In this document: positions 1 through 9,973 of the stretch, in pieces | Layout: every line of letters starts with the position of its first letter | Numbering within the stretch: position 1 is the stretch's first letter | From: Arachnopeziza araneosa | Lineage: Eukaryota > Ascomycota > Leotiomycetes > Helotiales > Arachnopezizaceae | Assembly: GCA_003988855.1 (NCBI GenBank) | Contig: QYAI01000213.1 | Location: 1 to 41,725 of the forward strand | Reading direction: 5' to 3' | Length of the DNA stretch: 41,725 nt | Program-made: the position numbers and the translations under genes | The notes under the pieces: generated by a model | What the model was told of the DNA's origin: nothing | The model's database searches: none | What the model saw: only the letters and a program-made list of their open reading frames with translations

Positions 1-475
1 ACCGTGCGGTCGCGAGATCCAGATACGACCTGCTGGCCGTCGNGTGAGAAGGCTACGGAAGAGACCCAGCNAGTATGGCCCTCGAGCGTCTGTCGTAGGG
101 CTCCGGTGGCAGCGTCCCAGAGCCGCACCGTGCGGTCGTGAGATCCAGATACGACCTGCTGGCCGTCGGGTGAGAAGGCCACGGAAGTGATGTAGTCAGT
201 ATGGCCCTCGAGCGTCTGTCGTAGGGCTCCGGTGGCAGCGTCCCAGAGCCGCACCGTGCGGTCGCGAGATGCAGATACGACCTGCTGGCCGTCGGGTGAG
301 AAGGCCACGGAAGAGATGGAGTCAGTATGGCCCTCGAGCGTCTGTCGTAGAGCTCCGGTGGCAGCGTCCCAGAGCCGCACCGTGCGGTCGCGAGATCCAG
401 ATACGACCTGCTGGCCGTCGGGTGAGAAGGCCACGGAAGTGATGGAGTCAGTATGGCCCTCGAGTGTCTGTAGAG
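1..475 (-). repeat. Tandem 126-bp WD40-coding repeats, nearly identical
   Basis: The same 126-bp unit restarts at 1, 127, 253 and 379. Read on the minus strand each unit encodes one 42-residue WD40 repeat (GHTDSITSVAFSPDG, SGSRDRT, VRLWDAATGALRQT blocks). Units differ by only a few bases. Most differences change an amino acid just after GHT (DS/DY/xW, then T or S) or in the SGSRDRT block (G/A, R/H). The array continues beyond the left edge. Confidence 0.95.
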
Positions 476-2436
476 CTATACTCCAATGCGCTTGAACTCT
501 AGGCTTTCTTTCGATCCAAGTTGGTATCCACTTATCAAATGTTTCTCGGACAATACTCTCCTCTGGGGCAAAGATAAGGGCTGAACAATATAATTGAAGG
601 GGTGCCTGTTCAATAATTGATCGGTTGTATAAGACAAAGCGCTTTGAATCACGGATAAACGCATGCAAATTGGGGCTGCTGTTTACCTAAAGACAAGTTA
701 ATTAGACTTCTATTAAACAATAGATAGTATACCAAAACATAACTCTCTAAAGACAATATTGCTTGAATCGCTTCTGACGTCTTACCCATCCACCCAAGCG
801 CCTCGAGCCAGTGAAGAAAGTGCTTTTGCAGAAACAGGTATACTTGATCGTTGTCATGAAGTTGAGTACAACTCCTTATCAGATGTTGGACCCAGTAGAG
901 ACATGCATATTGAAGTTCTGCGGGAAGATATTTCTCTACTTGACTGCTATCTATATTAGTCGCAAGCACTCCGGGGATCTCTAGACCACAGATGTCTTGC
1001 TTAAGAGAGATTGACATAAGCTGTATGCAGCTAGTGGCTAAAGTCTGATGCGCTTCCTCCTTATCCACTTGGAAGTTTAGATCACGACACCTATCTTTGT
1101 CAAGCAAGAAGTCGCGAAATGAAGGATGATGGAGACGGAGCGGGCGGGTATGATCCTCTGGGATATCCAAGATAGCATGAAGATCCGCTAATGTCTCTTC
1201 AATATCCTGTTCTGTGACCTGGAGTATCTTGCTTAAAGAGTTTGCAGAAAGGGGAGCGAACAAAACCACTATACTTCCAAGAATATAACTTAGCAAGTTA
1301 CATATCTCTTCTCTCTCTTTATCTGTGTAGCCCGGGGAAATAGAATGCTGGAGGACAGTGATGTACACCTTGTTGAGTTGCTCTTCTGGCGCAATAATAG
1401 TAGTGATGTTACGCTCCAAGATCTTAGCTAGTCTCGATTTAGAGAACTGTTTCTTTTCGAGAACAAACCGGCAGGTAGTCGCAGCCCAAATGAATAAACA
1501 TGACGCCATTCTAACTAGTTGCTGGATCATTTGCTCTGTCGGCTTGATTTTTAAGAGGTGGTGCCTCAGAAAAACTGAAATATCACCCTCAACAACGAAC
1601 TCTTCCACGTCGTGAAGGACGTATTTCTGGTGTTTGTCACCGGAGAATCGCGAGAAGCTATCTCGAATCAGGCTCTCAGGTCTGCTCATTACCAAAACTC
1701 GAAGATGGACTAGGTCTAATCCTTGAGTATCGACGAGTAGTTGAAGTACATGTTTGATGTCTGTCTCCTCGCACTCGTCTAGCGCATCGACCACAATGAT
1801 AAGAGGCGATGGAAGCGAGCCAGCCTCTAGTTGCGATAGCGGCCCAATGATAAGTTCTCTCCACTGATCTCTGAGGACACGATGGACAATGCCTTCGTCT
1901 TCGGATATCACTTTCCAAAGCAGATCCCTGAAAGGTGGAGACTTGTGGGCTAGCTGCGCTGCAATTGTACCAACGAACTTCTTCGCATGGCTAATGTCAC
2001 CTCCGCCTCTTGAGAAGAAGAAGCTTGCTACTAAACGTTTTCTGTCGTATTGTTCCCGAGCAACCGTTCGCGCTATTGTAGATTTCCCAGTCCCCGCCCA
2101 ACCCCCCAGCCAGAATATATGCCGTTTGTCGTCCCCATCTATCCATGTTCTAATACACTCTTGTACCCCGACTCGAGTCTTAGGCAGGCAGTAAGGGTCG
2201 TCATCTTTCCCAGACGCGTTGAAAGCAGCGTCGGGAGCGTAAGGCAGCAGCTGAGGTAGATCTTTAGAAGGATACAGTGTTAGTATCGGTACAGCAACAT
2301 AGCTTGGGAAGTACTTTAAGGTCTCACTATTAGTTATATTAAACGTTGTATTGCTCCCTGCAAACACATTTGCACCATTAGTTGCTGTGACGCCCGAGAT
2401 ATTTTGAGTTGGTGTATGTTTGCAGAAGGCTGCCAT
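1..2436 (-). CDS. NACHT-WD40 NLR-type receptor (3' end outside window)
   Basis: STAND/NLR receptor of the fungal NWD type. In this class a NACHT NTPase oligomerises after ligand binding by a WD40 sensor and triggers a cell-death effector. Exon 1 is 2436-733 (568 codons), the intron is 732-687, and exon 2 runs from 686 past the window edge. Walker A GWAGTGKST is at residues 112-120 and Walker B IIVVDALDEC at about 213-222. The sequence after the intron (VNSSPNLHAFIRDSKRF...) rejoins the usual NACHT-to-WD40 linker, which supports the splice. At least 3.6 WD40 repeats follow. There is no N-terminal effector domain; residues 11-31 instead form a short amyloid-like motif. I chose ATG 2436 because the longer frame begins with GTG. 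It is divergent from the HeLo-like gene. Two N bases at 43 and 71 lie in the repeats. Confidence 0.93.
2344..2406 (-). other. N-terminal amyloid-signalling-like motif of the NLR
   Basis: Residues 11-31 of the receptor read Q-N-I-S-G-V-T-A-T-N-G, then spaced G and N residues. The stretch aligns without gaps to two 21-residue units at the C-terminus of the divergent HeLo-like protein: Q, I, S, V, A, G and G match repeat 2. Position (extreme N-terminus, before NACHT) and spacing resemble HET-s-related amyloid motifs (HRAMs). Assignment to a named motif class is inference. Confidence 0.7.
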
Positions 2437-3023
2437 TATGAAGTGGGATTTCACGAATGGTTGCGAATCGTGGGGATCGTGGGACGAGCTAAACTGTCAT
2501 AAGATGCAAAATTTAGAATGAACGATAAATTTAACACTGCCGTTAAAGCTAACACACTGGACGTGAATATATGTGGCATGCCAAGGTCGGGATCGCCGCC
2601 CCCGTTGTTGAAATTAGTGCCTCAGGCTTCAATAAAGCCTCATGTCGGTGCTGATAGGGAGTGGGGGCCGACATTTATAGGAGAAATAGGCCTATTTTGC
2701 TTGCACATTAGCTAGTCTTAGTAACCCTTATTATACAAATAATTCAATTCAATTGCCCCCTTACATACTGGTTGCTGCCGCGAAACTACTGCTCTGCCTG
2801 TATTCACTCCTAGACAGGGCAGCGGATTCCTAGCTATCCCGTAACCGCGCGTTGTCTCAGGCCTGATATCCAACTGGTGCATTTGTGAATAAGAAGCCTA
2901 CTAACGACTCATTATATCTGCTTCCTCAAGTATAAAACCTGCCGAGTTTGCGAGAGCATTTAATCAAACATAAACGATTACTACGTCCTTGATGTTTTCG
3001 CAGCTCTGCGACCACCAACAAGC
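2437..3023. promoter_or_regulatory. Shared divergent promoter of the NLR and HeLo-like genes
   Basis: The 587 bp between the two start codons must hold both promoters. A TATAAA at 2931-2936 lies 93 bp before the HeLo-like ATG. No obvious TATA box was seen for the NLR. A short inverted repeat (AGGCTT, 5-base loop, AAGCCT) lies near 2625-2641. Shared regulation is inference. Confidence 0.5.
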
Positions 3024-4010
3024 ATGTCGGATCCATTCAGCATTACAGCAGGAGCTGTTGGCATAGCAAGCGTCGCCCTACAGAGCATTACCGCCCTTCT
3101 CAAGGATATCCAAGCTGTCAAGAACGCACCAGAAGCCATCGCAGATCTCAAGGAGGAGCTCTCCGCCGTCGAAATAGTGCTTACAACACTGGATTCAGAG
3201 CTTCAAGGACCAACGCTTGAAATACTCAGTCCTGACGCCAGAGCTGGACTTAGCTTGGCTACGGCCAATTGCGAAAGAGCTTGCAAGAGGTTTCGCACGA
3301 AGCTTAAGAAATGGACAAAACATTCTGCCGATGATGCGATACACTGGTGGGATCGTGTCCGCGTTGGTTTGTTTGCAGAGGCGGATGTTGAGATTTTGAG
3401 CGAGCAACTTAGGAAATGCAAAGATACCGTTAACGCAGCCGTTAGTATTGCAACTCTGTACGTGCCGGTCACCCTTTTATCATATACCAAGTTATTCCAC
3501 AATATTAGTACATAAACCAACATAATTTTCGACAGGCTCACTACTGCTCGTTCATCCAAGATCACAGACGATATCAAGACCACACTATCGACGAGGGAGG
3601 TCGAGTTGACACAAGCAATTATAGAGACAGACGAGCAAACAGCAGAAGTGGATATGAGGCTCCGGAAGCTTGCTCTTACGCAGTCTAGGGAAAGCAGCCA
3701 ACAGTCAAATGATGCCCAGAGAGAAGTCGTCGACGAACTTGAGAGGGAAATCAGTGGGCTTCGCTCTTCTCGGAAGATTTTTGAGGAACTCCTCTCAAAA
3801 ACGCACCAGCTGCGGACTGGACAAAGGATCAATCATATCGATATGAGTGACGGCGGTCAGCTTCTTGTGGGTCTTATTAATCCTCAAGGAAGAGATACGC
3901 AGGTCGCTCAGGATATCAGCAACGTTTCTGCGAGTCGAGGGGGAAGAGGGATAGTTGGAGTGGCTAATAATGTTGATGTGAATGCCTTTTTCTACAAATC
4001 AAGCAAGTAA
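3024..4010 (+). CDS. HeLo-like cell-death effector with C-terminal amyloid motif repeats
   Basis: Exons 3024-3457 and 3536-4010 give 302 residues; the intron is GTACGT...GACAG, 78 bp. The N-terminus (MSDPFSITAGAVGIASVALQ, then an alpha-helical stretch to about residue 130) matches the HeLo-like N-terminal domain of fungal STAND-associated proteins (PF17111 type). Its small-residue-rich start suits membrane insertion in such effectors. A helical, charged middle region follows. The C-terminus holds two 21-residue pseudo-repeats at 241-261 and 270-290. Their identical positions include Q, I, S, GG, VG and N. The single motif of the divergent NLR aligns with them. This suggests that NLR activation templates amyloid folding of this tail and so activates the HeLo domain, as known for NWD2/HET-S. 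Membrane toxicity is inferred from the family, not seen. Confidence 0.85.
3822..3971 (+). other. Paired amyloid-signalling-like pseudo-repeats R1 and R2
   Basis: R1 is encoded by 3822-3884 and R2 by 3909-3971, starting 29 residues apart. Both begin Q-x-I, carry S at position 9, GG at positions 11-12, VG at 16-17 and N at 20, and align without gaps. HET-s also has two 21-residue pseudo-repeats in its prion domain, with a different spacing. Confidence 0.7.
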
Positions 4011-4102
4011 TAGATGAATGCAATGTTTTAGGTTATAATACTATACTTCTTTCAGCTTATAGGAGCAGCATTTCAGAAATCATGTTACTCTCCGAGAAGA
4101 CG

Positions 4103-4118
4103 CCGTACAATTGTACGG
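4103..4118. repeat. 16-bp perfect palindrome
   Basis: CCGTACAATTGTACGG is its own reverse complement and lies 93 bp after the HeLo-like stop codon. It could be a protein-binding site or chance; nothing else in the sequence decides. Confidence 0.6.
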
Positions 4119-4189
4119 TGTGAATAACCTCACATCTTTACTCTCTTACTCGTATAGTTCATTGCTTTGATTATGACCCTTCTCTCCCA

Positions 4190-4690
4190 CCAGCTACTTC
4201 GTATACCAACTTGCAGGAACACGAAGGATGGCGCCGTGGCAGTGCCGCGTCCAACGATGCGTGGAACAGATATCAAGACGCGCTACAAAGCGAACTGCCA
4301 TGTGTGCCGTGCAGAGAACGATTTGACTACGTGGCATGCGCTTTGTCGCGCAATTGGTATCGAGCTGTTTCCGAGAACATGTGGGCAATGCGAGGAGGTA
4401 GGAGACCGTGTAACGAAATTCGGTAGATTCATGCTAATGCGGATTATAGGCTATACAAAGGACACACGTTAATATCGTTGATTTGATTCAATAGGGACGA
4501 AGTGGTAGTAAAGAAAAAGTTCAGACCTTCCGCGATGGGCAGAGCTGCGAGCCTACACTAGGAGAGAGGTAAGATATTGCGCAAAACGTTCGACTAAGAA
4601 GGCGGCAATGTTGTCTTGAGACGCCTGCTTCGAAAGATTTTTCGAGAGAGCTTATGAAAAGCCCGACTCGTATGTGATGGATTTCCGGTG
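4190..4690 (+). pseudogene. Decayed small fungal gene (CRAIGIELFPRTC family)
   Basis: Coding-like pieces appear in order but in shifting frames. First comes SNDAWNRYQDALQSEL (about 4240-4290), then a Cys-rich stretch CRAIGIELFPRTCGQCEE (about 4339-4396). After a likely intron (donor GTAGGA, acceptor ATTATAG about 4449) there is THVNIVDLIQ, a TAG stop where a Trp is expected, GRSGSKEKVQTF, and a frame change into LRRLLRKIFRE near 4650. The pieces recall short fungal proteins of unknown function with a CxxC pair and an HVNIVDLIEWGRSG-like segment; that resemblance is from memory. The TGG-to-TAG change and frame breaks argue for a dead copy. Confidence 0.5.
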
Positions 4691-4699
4691 ATCTGGCTT

Positions 4700-5440
4700 G
4701 AGGGCAGTAGGCATGGTATGAGCCGGCCAAACCGCCACTTAGCACTTAAGGATCTCTAGCATGGGAAATTTTGGCAAATGCGAGACGATAAGGTCAATGC
4801 TGGCTTGAATGCGACTTTGGATGCAGGTCTATTATGTTTTAAGATTTTGTCTGCGATTTGCCTTCGAAAAGAACGAGAACGCGGTGCCTTCGGCGTTTTG
4901 ATTTTCCGATTTTCGGGCGAGATATATTAATCCGTGTTTGGTTACTAATATTGAGCTGTGGCTTTGCCTTGTGGCTTGCCTCGCCTATTTTCGACGTCTC
5001 ATTGTTTCCAATGCTGCTTTCTTTTTGCTTTTTGTTCAAAAGGGGAAGAGGGGTTGCTCATCATCCCGGACCAACTACGCCAGGCATTACAGTTATTACT
5101 ATCCCCCCCCCTAAACAATCGTACCTACCAGGGTTTTTGACTCAGATTTTGACCAGGGCCTAGAGCCAATAGAACCTTCTAGCATATATGACACGTGATA
5201 CATTTTCAGTATAAAATCCTAGTATTTACATTTGAATTTAGGCTAAATTCAATGCCTTAATAGAGCCTTCTAAAGAATACTCGACTCCTACGACTAGAGA
5301 TACACGAATTGCTATCCAAACTGCCCATCGTGTAACGGCACAAGCACGAACACTGCTGCGAGGGGTATATGGGAGTACCCCGAATGTAGTCTGAATATGT
5401 TCTTACTTATAGGCTAGCTACGAAGGAAGAGCTATGTAAT
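4700..5440. other. No convincing gene; pyrimidine-rich to AT-rich sequence
   Basis: A 101-codon open frame at 4858-5163 has no recognisable domain and ends in low-complexity sequence with a C9 run near 5103-5111. From about 5200 the sequence becomes AT-rich and is probably 5' debris of the retroelement. No 5' LTR was found. Confidence 0.4.
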
Positions 5441-5443
5441 AAA

Positions 5444-8400
5444 ATGAGGGTGGGTCCCCTAACCTCTTCTGAGCCGGTTCCATTCCAAGTCCACCCTGAA
5501 CTTATTCAGGGGTCATCACGTGAGCAGCACGTGGTCAGAACTGATGCGGGTTCTTACATGAATGACATTTTCGGAGCAATGCCGGACTTTTACGCTGCCT
5601 TCGCGTTTTTAGAAAATTATCTGCTACCTCGATTGCTATAGTCACAACTTAAGCTGTCATTCAAGAAATGTTCACTGTTTATAGAAGAAATATTAGCGCT
5701 AAAGGTGATCTATAAGGCAGGAAGAAAAACGACGGTAAAACTAGAAAGATCATGCAAGATCCGGAACTTCCTAACTCCTAAGGATGCATCAGCCGTACGT
5801 GCCTTCTTAGGAATTATCTAAATCACGAGAAGATAGGTAAAGAATTTCGCAGAAACAGCTAGACTGTTGTCTAGGCTAGTTGGAAATGTGGACTGGAAAT
5901 AGCAAGACCTTGAAAAGGTATTCTTCTGTTTGCTAAAGAAACGCTGTGCAAGAGTACAGGATTTATATAGATAAGACTTTCGGTTTCTAGTTTTCTTGTA
6001 CTCAGATGCGAGCTCTTATAGAAGAAAGTGCTGCATTACTCAAAAAGTAAAAAGAGAACTAGCAGAAGTATTTATAACCTTCGACTTCTTTACTTTCTCT
6101 AAGACTTAGCGCAATTATGGAACTTACAAGAGAAAATTGCTAGCAATCGTGGAATTCTGCCGAAAGTACGAATACATGTTGCGAAACTCTAGCACGAGTT
6201 ATATCTACACTAACTATCAACTTCTTATATACTTTCTAGCTGCACACGCTTAGCAGGAAAGAATATATGCAAGATAAGCTTTCGAATTAAGAGTGTTAAA
6301 TATAACTATTACGTACATTCTAGAGAAACGGAATAAGGTAGCGGATAGTTTATCGAGAACTATATTTCCTAACGAAAATTGTAAGCAGAATATGTCGGAA
6401 TATAGAAACACTGATAAATCAGGTAGGTAGATATAGAAGAATAGAAAGAATAAGTATAAGAGCTTGATAAAGAAAGTTGCAGAACTATTGCAAGCCAAAG
6501 CTTTAGAAGAGTTTATGACTACTAAATCCGGAGTTAGGTTCCTGAAGAATTCTAAGGCAGATAAAGCTTTCAGGGCACTACTGTGCAGGCATATCAATTT
6601 CACAGAACAAGACAGAGAGCTTGTGTATAGGAAAGACTAGAATTCCTTCTACACAGAAAATTCGAAGTCTGGAAGATTAGGAACAGCAGACGTATCAAGT
6701 ATTGCAAGCTGCTCTGTCATAGTACAGGAAGAAAAAACATACGTAAGTTCTTACCTACCTGTTCCAGAAGCACCTGAGTTAGCAACACGGAAATACGAAG
6801 ATTGTATATAGTATATAAATATTGTAAGGTATTTAGTAAAAGAAAAGATGTCCAAAAAACTGGATAAAGTAGGAAAGCTCGCTTTCTTTCGGAAGGTAGA
6901 GAATTACAAATAGAAATTCGAAGCACTTTGGTATTTCTGGAAAAATGCATACAAAAGATGCCTTGTAAAGTCGGAAGTCTCAAAGGCTCTTCATAAAGCA
7001 CATGACAAAAGAAGACACTTCGCTTTAACTATTACCTTGAGAAAGTTACGAAACGTGTACTAGCTAGCGATAGTTCTCGACACAAAATCATACATTGCAG
7101 GATGTCTCTTCTGTGCAAGCATAGTCCTGCACAACGTTCTTAACTAATGTCCAAGATTGTTGTCACTTTTCTTATAGAATTAATAGAAGCAGATTTCTGT
7201 AGACTATTTCCAGAGGCTTTAGAGAAAAAGCGGTATCTCCTGATTATTGTTAACTACTTTTCTAGATTTATCTAAGCCTATCTATACACGACAGCGAGCT
7301 CTGCGGAAGTAATCAGAAATCTGGAATCTCTATTCGGAACCTTTGGAATTCCTGTAGGATTCTATGTAGACTCAGAGTCTTATTTTGAGAAGTTACTGCA
7401 GGATTTTGCAACCTCAAGAGAAGTGCTAATTATAGATAAATTCCCTAACTGCGTCAAAGAAAAGCACAGGAATAGCAGAAAAGGCAGTTCACATAGTACA
7501 ACAAGCTACAGCAAAGACCGGGAATTCCTCTGCCTGGCACAGGAGAGTAAGCAAGACTTCATGGGAGATCTGTTGGGAAATATGGGCTGACTTCCTGAGC
7601 GGCAGTCTCAGCGTGTTGCAAAACACTGTTTCAGGGTATTTAGCGTGCTCCAGAGCCTAAGATCACTGTAAGATCGCTGTTTTAGGGCCTAAGCCACTGT
7701 ATCAGTGGGCTTGGCCCACTGAAACAGTAGGCCTAGACCACTATAGATTAACGTACCTGAAGCCTATAAGTATAGTGCACTCCCCACTGTAGAATTGATT
7801 CTTTACCACTGAAAAACTCCATTTTTGCACCTATTCTGAACACACTCTGAAAGTCAACAAGATCAACAGCAGAGAAATAAGTAGCCTAAAATATTGCCTT
7901 TTTCATGTTTATTTCGGATACTAGCTGCGCTTACAGATTAATCTAGCATTTCTAGCATATCATGTACAGCATATCTACGAAACTATAAAAACGAATAGAT
8001 TTCCAGAAGAGTTGTAAGAAGCTGACAGTAAAGAATCCGAAGAATAAAGTAACGCCGTCCTTACTTACTTAGCTACACATCAAGAGAGACTAAATGATGC
8101 TGAGATAGAATTAGATCTTCAGAGGCAGAAACAAAAGAAGTATCACGACCTGAGATTCCCTAGGAATCTGAGAGTGCTGTCTTCTGGACAACTAGTAATG
8201 CTATATGACTATACAATTGCAAAACAAAAATTGCGCTCTTCCTGGAGAAGCTCTTTTGTCATCAACAACTTCGGAGAGAAACATGATCGGTCCTACACGT
8301 TGACACAACTCTGTACTACGAAAATCAAGAGACACTTTCACATCGATCAACTTAAACTATTCTACCTGCGAAGTAAATGGCTTGTCACAGGAGAGGAAGA

Positions 8401-8530
8401 ATGTCTTCCTGTGTATCAGAACCTTCGAGCAGGAACCTTATCTTATTCTCTACCTCCGGAAATCCGCGAGAAGAGATCCACAAAGCTTTCCCAGTAGCCG
8501 ACTATTCCTGGTTCTCTAGACTAGGGACTT
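5444..8530 (+). mobile_element. Degenerate Ty3/gypsy-type retrotransposon pol
   Basis: Broken pol pieces occur in the correct order. Reverse transcriptase: MNDIFGAMPDFYAAFAFLEN, about 5560-5620. RT/RNase H connection: FLTPKDASAVRAFLGI, about 5765-5818. RNase H: TYKRKLLAIVEFCRKYEYML and KRNKVADSLSRT, about 6120-6360. Integrase core: YLLIIVNYFSRFI...FGTFGIPVGFYVDS, about 7230-7375. Integrase C-terminus: about 8170-8497. Stops repeatedly replace expected Trp codons, as at 5639-5641, 5900-5902, 6251-6253 and 7273-7275. This fits CpA-to-TpA mutation on the opposite strand, the RIP pattern. Frame shifts also occur. Gag and the 5' LTR were not found, so the element is probably 5'-truncated. Confidence 0.85.
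7600..7915. other. CACTG-rich insertion inside the retroelement integrase
   Basis: The integrase reading breaks off after ...CWEIWADFLSG (near 7600) and resumes at LRLQINLAFLAYHVQHIYET (near 7927). The sequence between is less AT-rich, has no coding similarity I can see, and holds repeated CACTG words plus hairpins such as CCACTGtatCAGTGG at 7694-7708 and flanking GGCCTA/TAGGCC arms. It may be a small nested element or solo LTR; the borders are approximate. Confidence 0.4.
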
Positions 8531-8628
8531 CAGATATGAAAGAACCTTACTATCGATATGCATGGAACAGTACAGAACCTTTTATCAATTTACCTTTTTT
8601 TTTTTTTGCTTTGCGGCCGCATCAATAC

Positions 8629-8636
8629 TATATAAA
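8629..8636 (+). promoter_or_regulatory. TATA box before the retroelement extra ORF
   Basis: TATATAAA lies 108 bp before ATG 8744, after a T-tract (about 8593-8608) and followed by a pyrimidine-rich leader. This suggests the downstream ORF has its own promoter. Confidence 0.5.
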
Positions 8637-8743
8637 CTGCAACACGTCTTTCGCTTTCTCTATCTCTTCTTCTTCTTTTTTCTTCTTTTCGCAAAGCTTA
8701 TCGACTACAACTATTTGCTGTAGCTTCTGAGCAATCACAAGTC

Positions 8744-9877
8744 ATGAACCCACCACCTGCAACAGAGAGAGAGCCAGCCTCAGACAGTGAGATCGATGCC
8801 CAACGAACCCCCTCACCTTCCAGAGAACGAACGCAATCACCTTCTAGAGATCTACCACCATCTCATTCCCGAGAGCGTTCACCTTCACAAGAACAGAGCC
8901 TTCCTCAACCTCAATCTTCCTGTAGCGAGGAATCCGCTGCAGACTCTATTATTCCTGCCTCAAGACTGCCGCTATATAGAAAGTGCTATGAGAAGCTAAC
9001 TCGAGGAAGGGACATCACTAGAGAAGAAGAAAGGAAACTTGCAAGAGAACAAGGTGGAAACATACCTAAGTCTATCGCAAATAAGATAAGGGAAATCCGG
9101 AGCAAGGAGACTCCTACAAAGGCTGAAAGTTCTACTACAAAGCGCGCCTCGTCCAAGAAGCCAAGAGCAAATTCAGTATCGAAGCAGTCAGCTTCCAAGA
9201 AACTATCTAGTTCCAAGACGGATCAGTTCTACGATTCCGACGCACCTTTATCAAAAACCAAAGCTTCTACTATGTCTGTGGAATCCCACTTTAAGGAAGT
9301 GTTAAGAGTCGTGAACGGCCAGGAAATGTCGGATGCCTTTGCCAAATTAAGGGCGCTTGATGGAAGTCTGAAGAAATTAAGAGTTGTGGACGAAAAACAA
9401 AGAGACCTCTTGAAAAGAGCCTACAGGATTCTCTCACAGTCTCACCCGTTTGACCAGGTCACCTTGGACCTGCGTGATGAAATCGATGGAGCCCTGGAAC
9501 CAACTTCTACTAAGAGAGCACGGTTCAAATCCCCGGAACCTGATGAGATATATCCAGTCTCACCTTTGCTGCACAGATCCAGGAAAATCTCTGTCTCTCC
9601 AATTCGGTCTTCGCACAGGAAAAGACACTCATCTCCGTCTTCGGATAGGTCTAGGCACAAACGACTACATTCCTTACCTTCACCAAATAGAGGCGGGGAA
9701 CGAAGAAGAGAATCCCCACCACCTACGCTGTCGAATGCGCAAGAATACTCTATACCACTAGGATTTGCTCGAACAGCAGATGGAAAATGGTTTCACCTGA
9801 AGAGCAAGAGAAAGTATGATTATCCTCCTGGGTATATGGAAATGGCGAATGGCAAGTTCATGAAAGAGGAGATGTGA
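8744..9877 (+). CDS. Intact RS/KR-rich protein in the env position of the retroelement
   Basis: This is an uninterrupted 377-codon frame between the integrase end and a probable 3' LTR. I do not recognise the family. Residues 1-65 are Ser/Pro/Arg-rich with SPSRE-type repeats. Residues about 70-125 are charged and probably helical (RKCYEKLTRGRDITREEERK). About 125-160 is Lys/Ser-rich. About 180-245 looks folded (SHFKEVLRVVNGQEMSDAFA). About 270-330 is again RS-rich. The last 40 residues (PLGFARTADGKWFHLKSKRK onward) look like a conserved basic module. Composition suggests nucleic-acid or nuclear-speckle binding, which is inference. Unlike the neighbouring pol it shows no stop or frameshift. 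It is most likely a retrotransposon accessory ORF; a host gene next to an LTR is the alternative. Confidence 0.65.
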   Translation: MNPPPATEREPASDSEIDAQRTPSPSRERTQSPSRDLPPSHSRERSPSQEQSLPQPQSSCSEESAADSIIPASRLPLYRKCYEKLTRGRDITREEERKLAREQGGNIPKSIANKIREIRSKETPTKAESSTTKRASSKKPRANSVSKQSASKKLSSSKTDQFYDSDAPLSKTKASTMSVESHFKEVLRVVNGQEMSDAFAKLRALDGSLKKLRVVDEKQRDLLKRAYRILSQSHPFDQVTLDLRDEIDGALEPTSTKRARFKSPEPDEIYPVSPLLHRSRKISVSPIRSSHRKRHSSPSSDRSRHKRLHSLPSPNRGGERRRESPPPTLSNAQEYSIPLGFARTADGKWFHLKSKRKYDYPPGYMEMANGKFMKEEM

Positions 9878-9973
9878 TTGCTTCTAGGAACTATGAAGAA
9901 GGAATATGGCTTCCACCTCAATGTATTTAGTATGGAATTAAGTCACTTCCATAGAGGTCTCGAGGGCGAGACT

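Noticed and set aside
232..495. Plus-strand 87-codon repeat-rich frame
   Set aside because: It is the antisense shadow of the WD40 repeats, which read cleanly on the minus strand.
4858..5163. Possible 101-codon gene
   Set aside because: Hydrophobic and low-complexity, no domain, no paralogue, bordered by retroelement debris.
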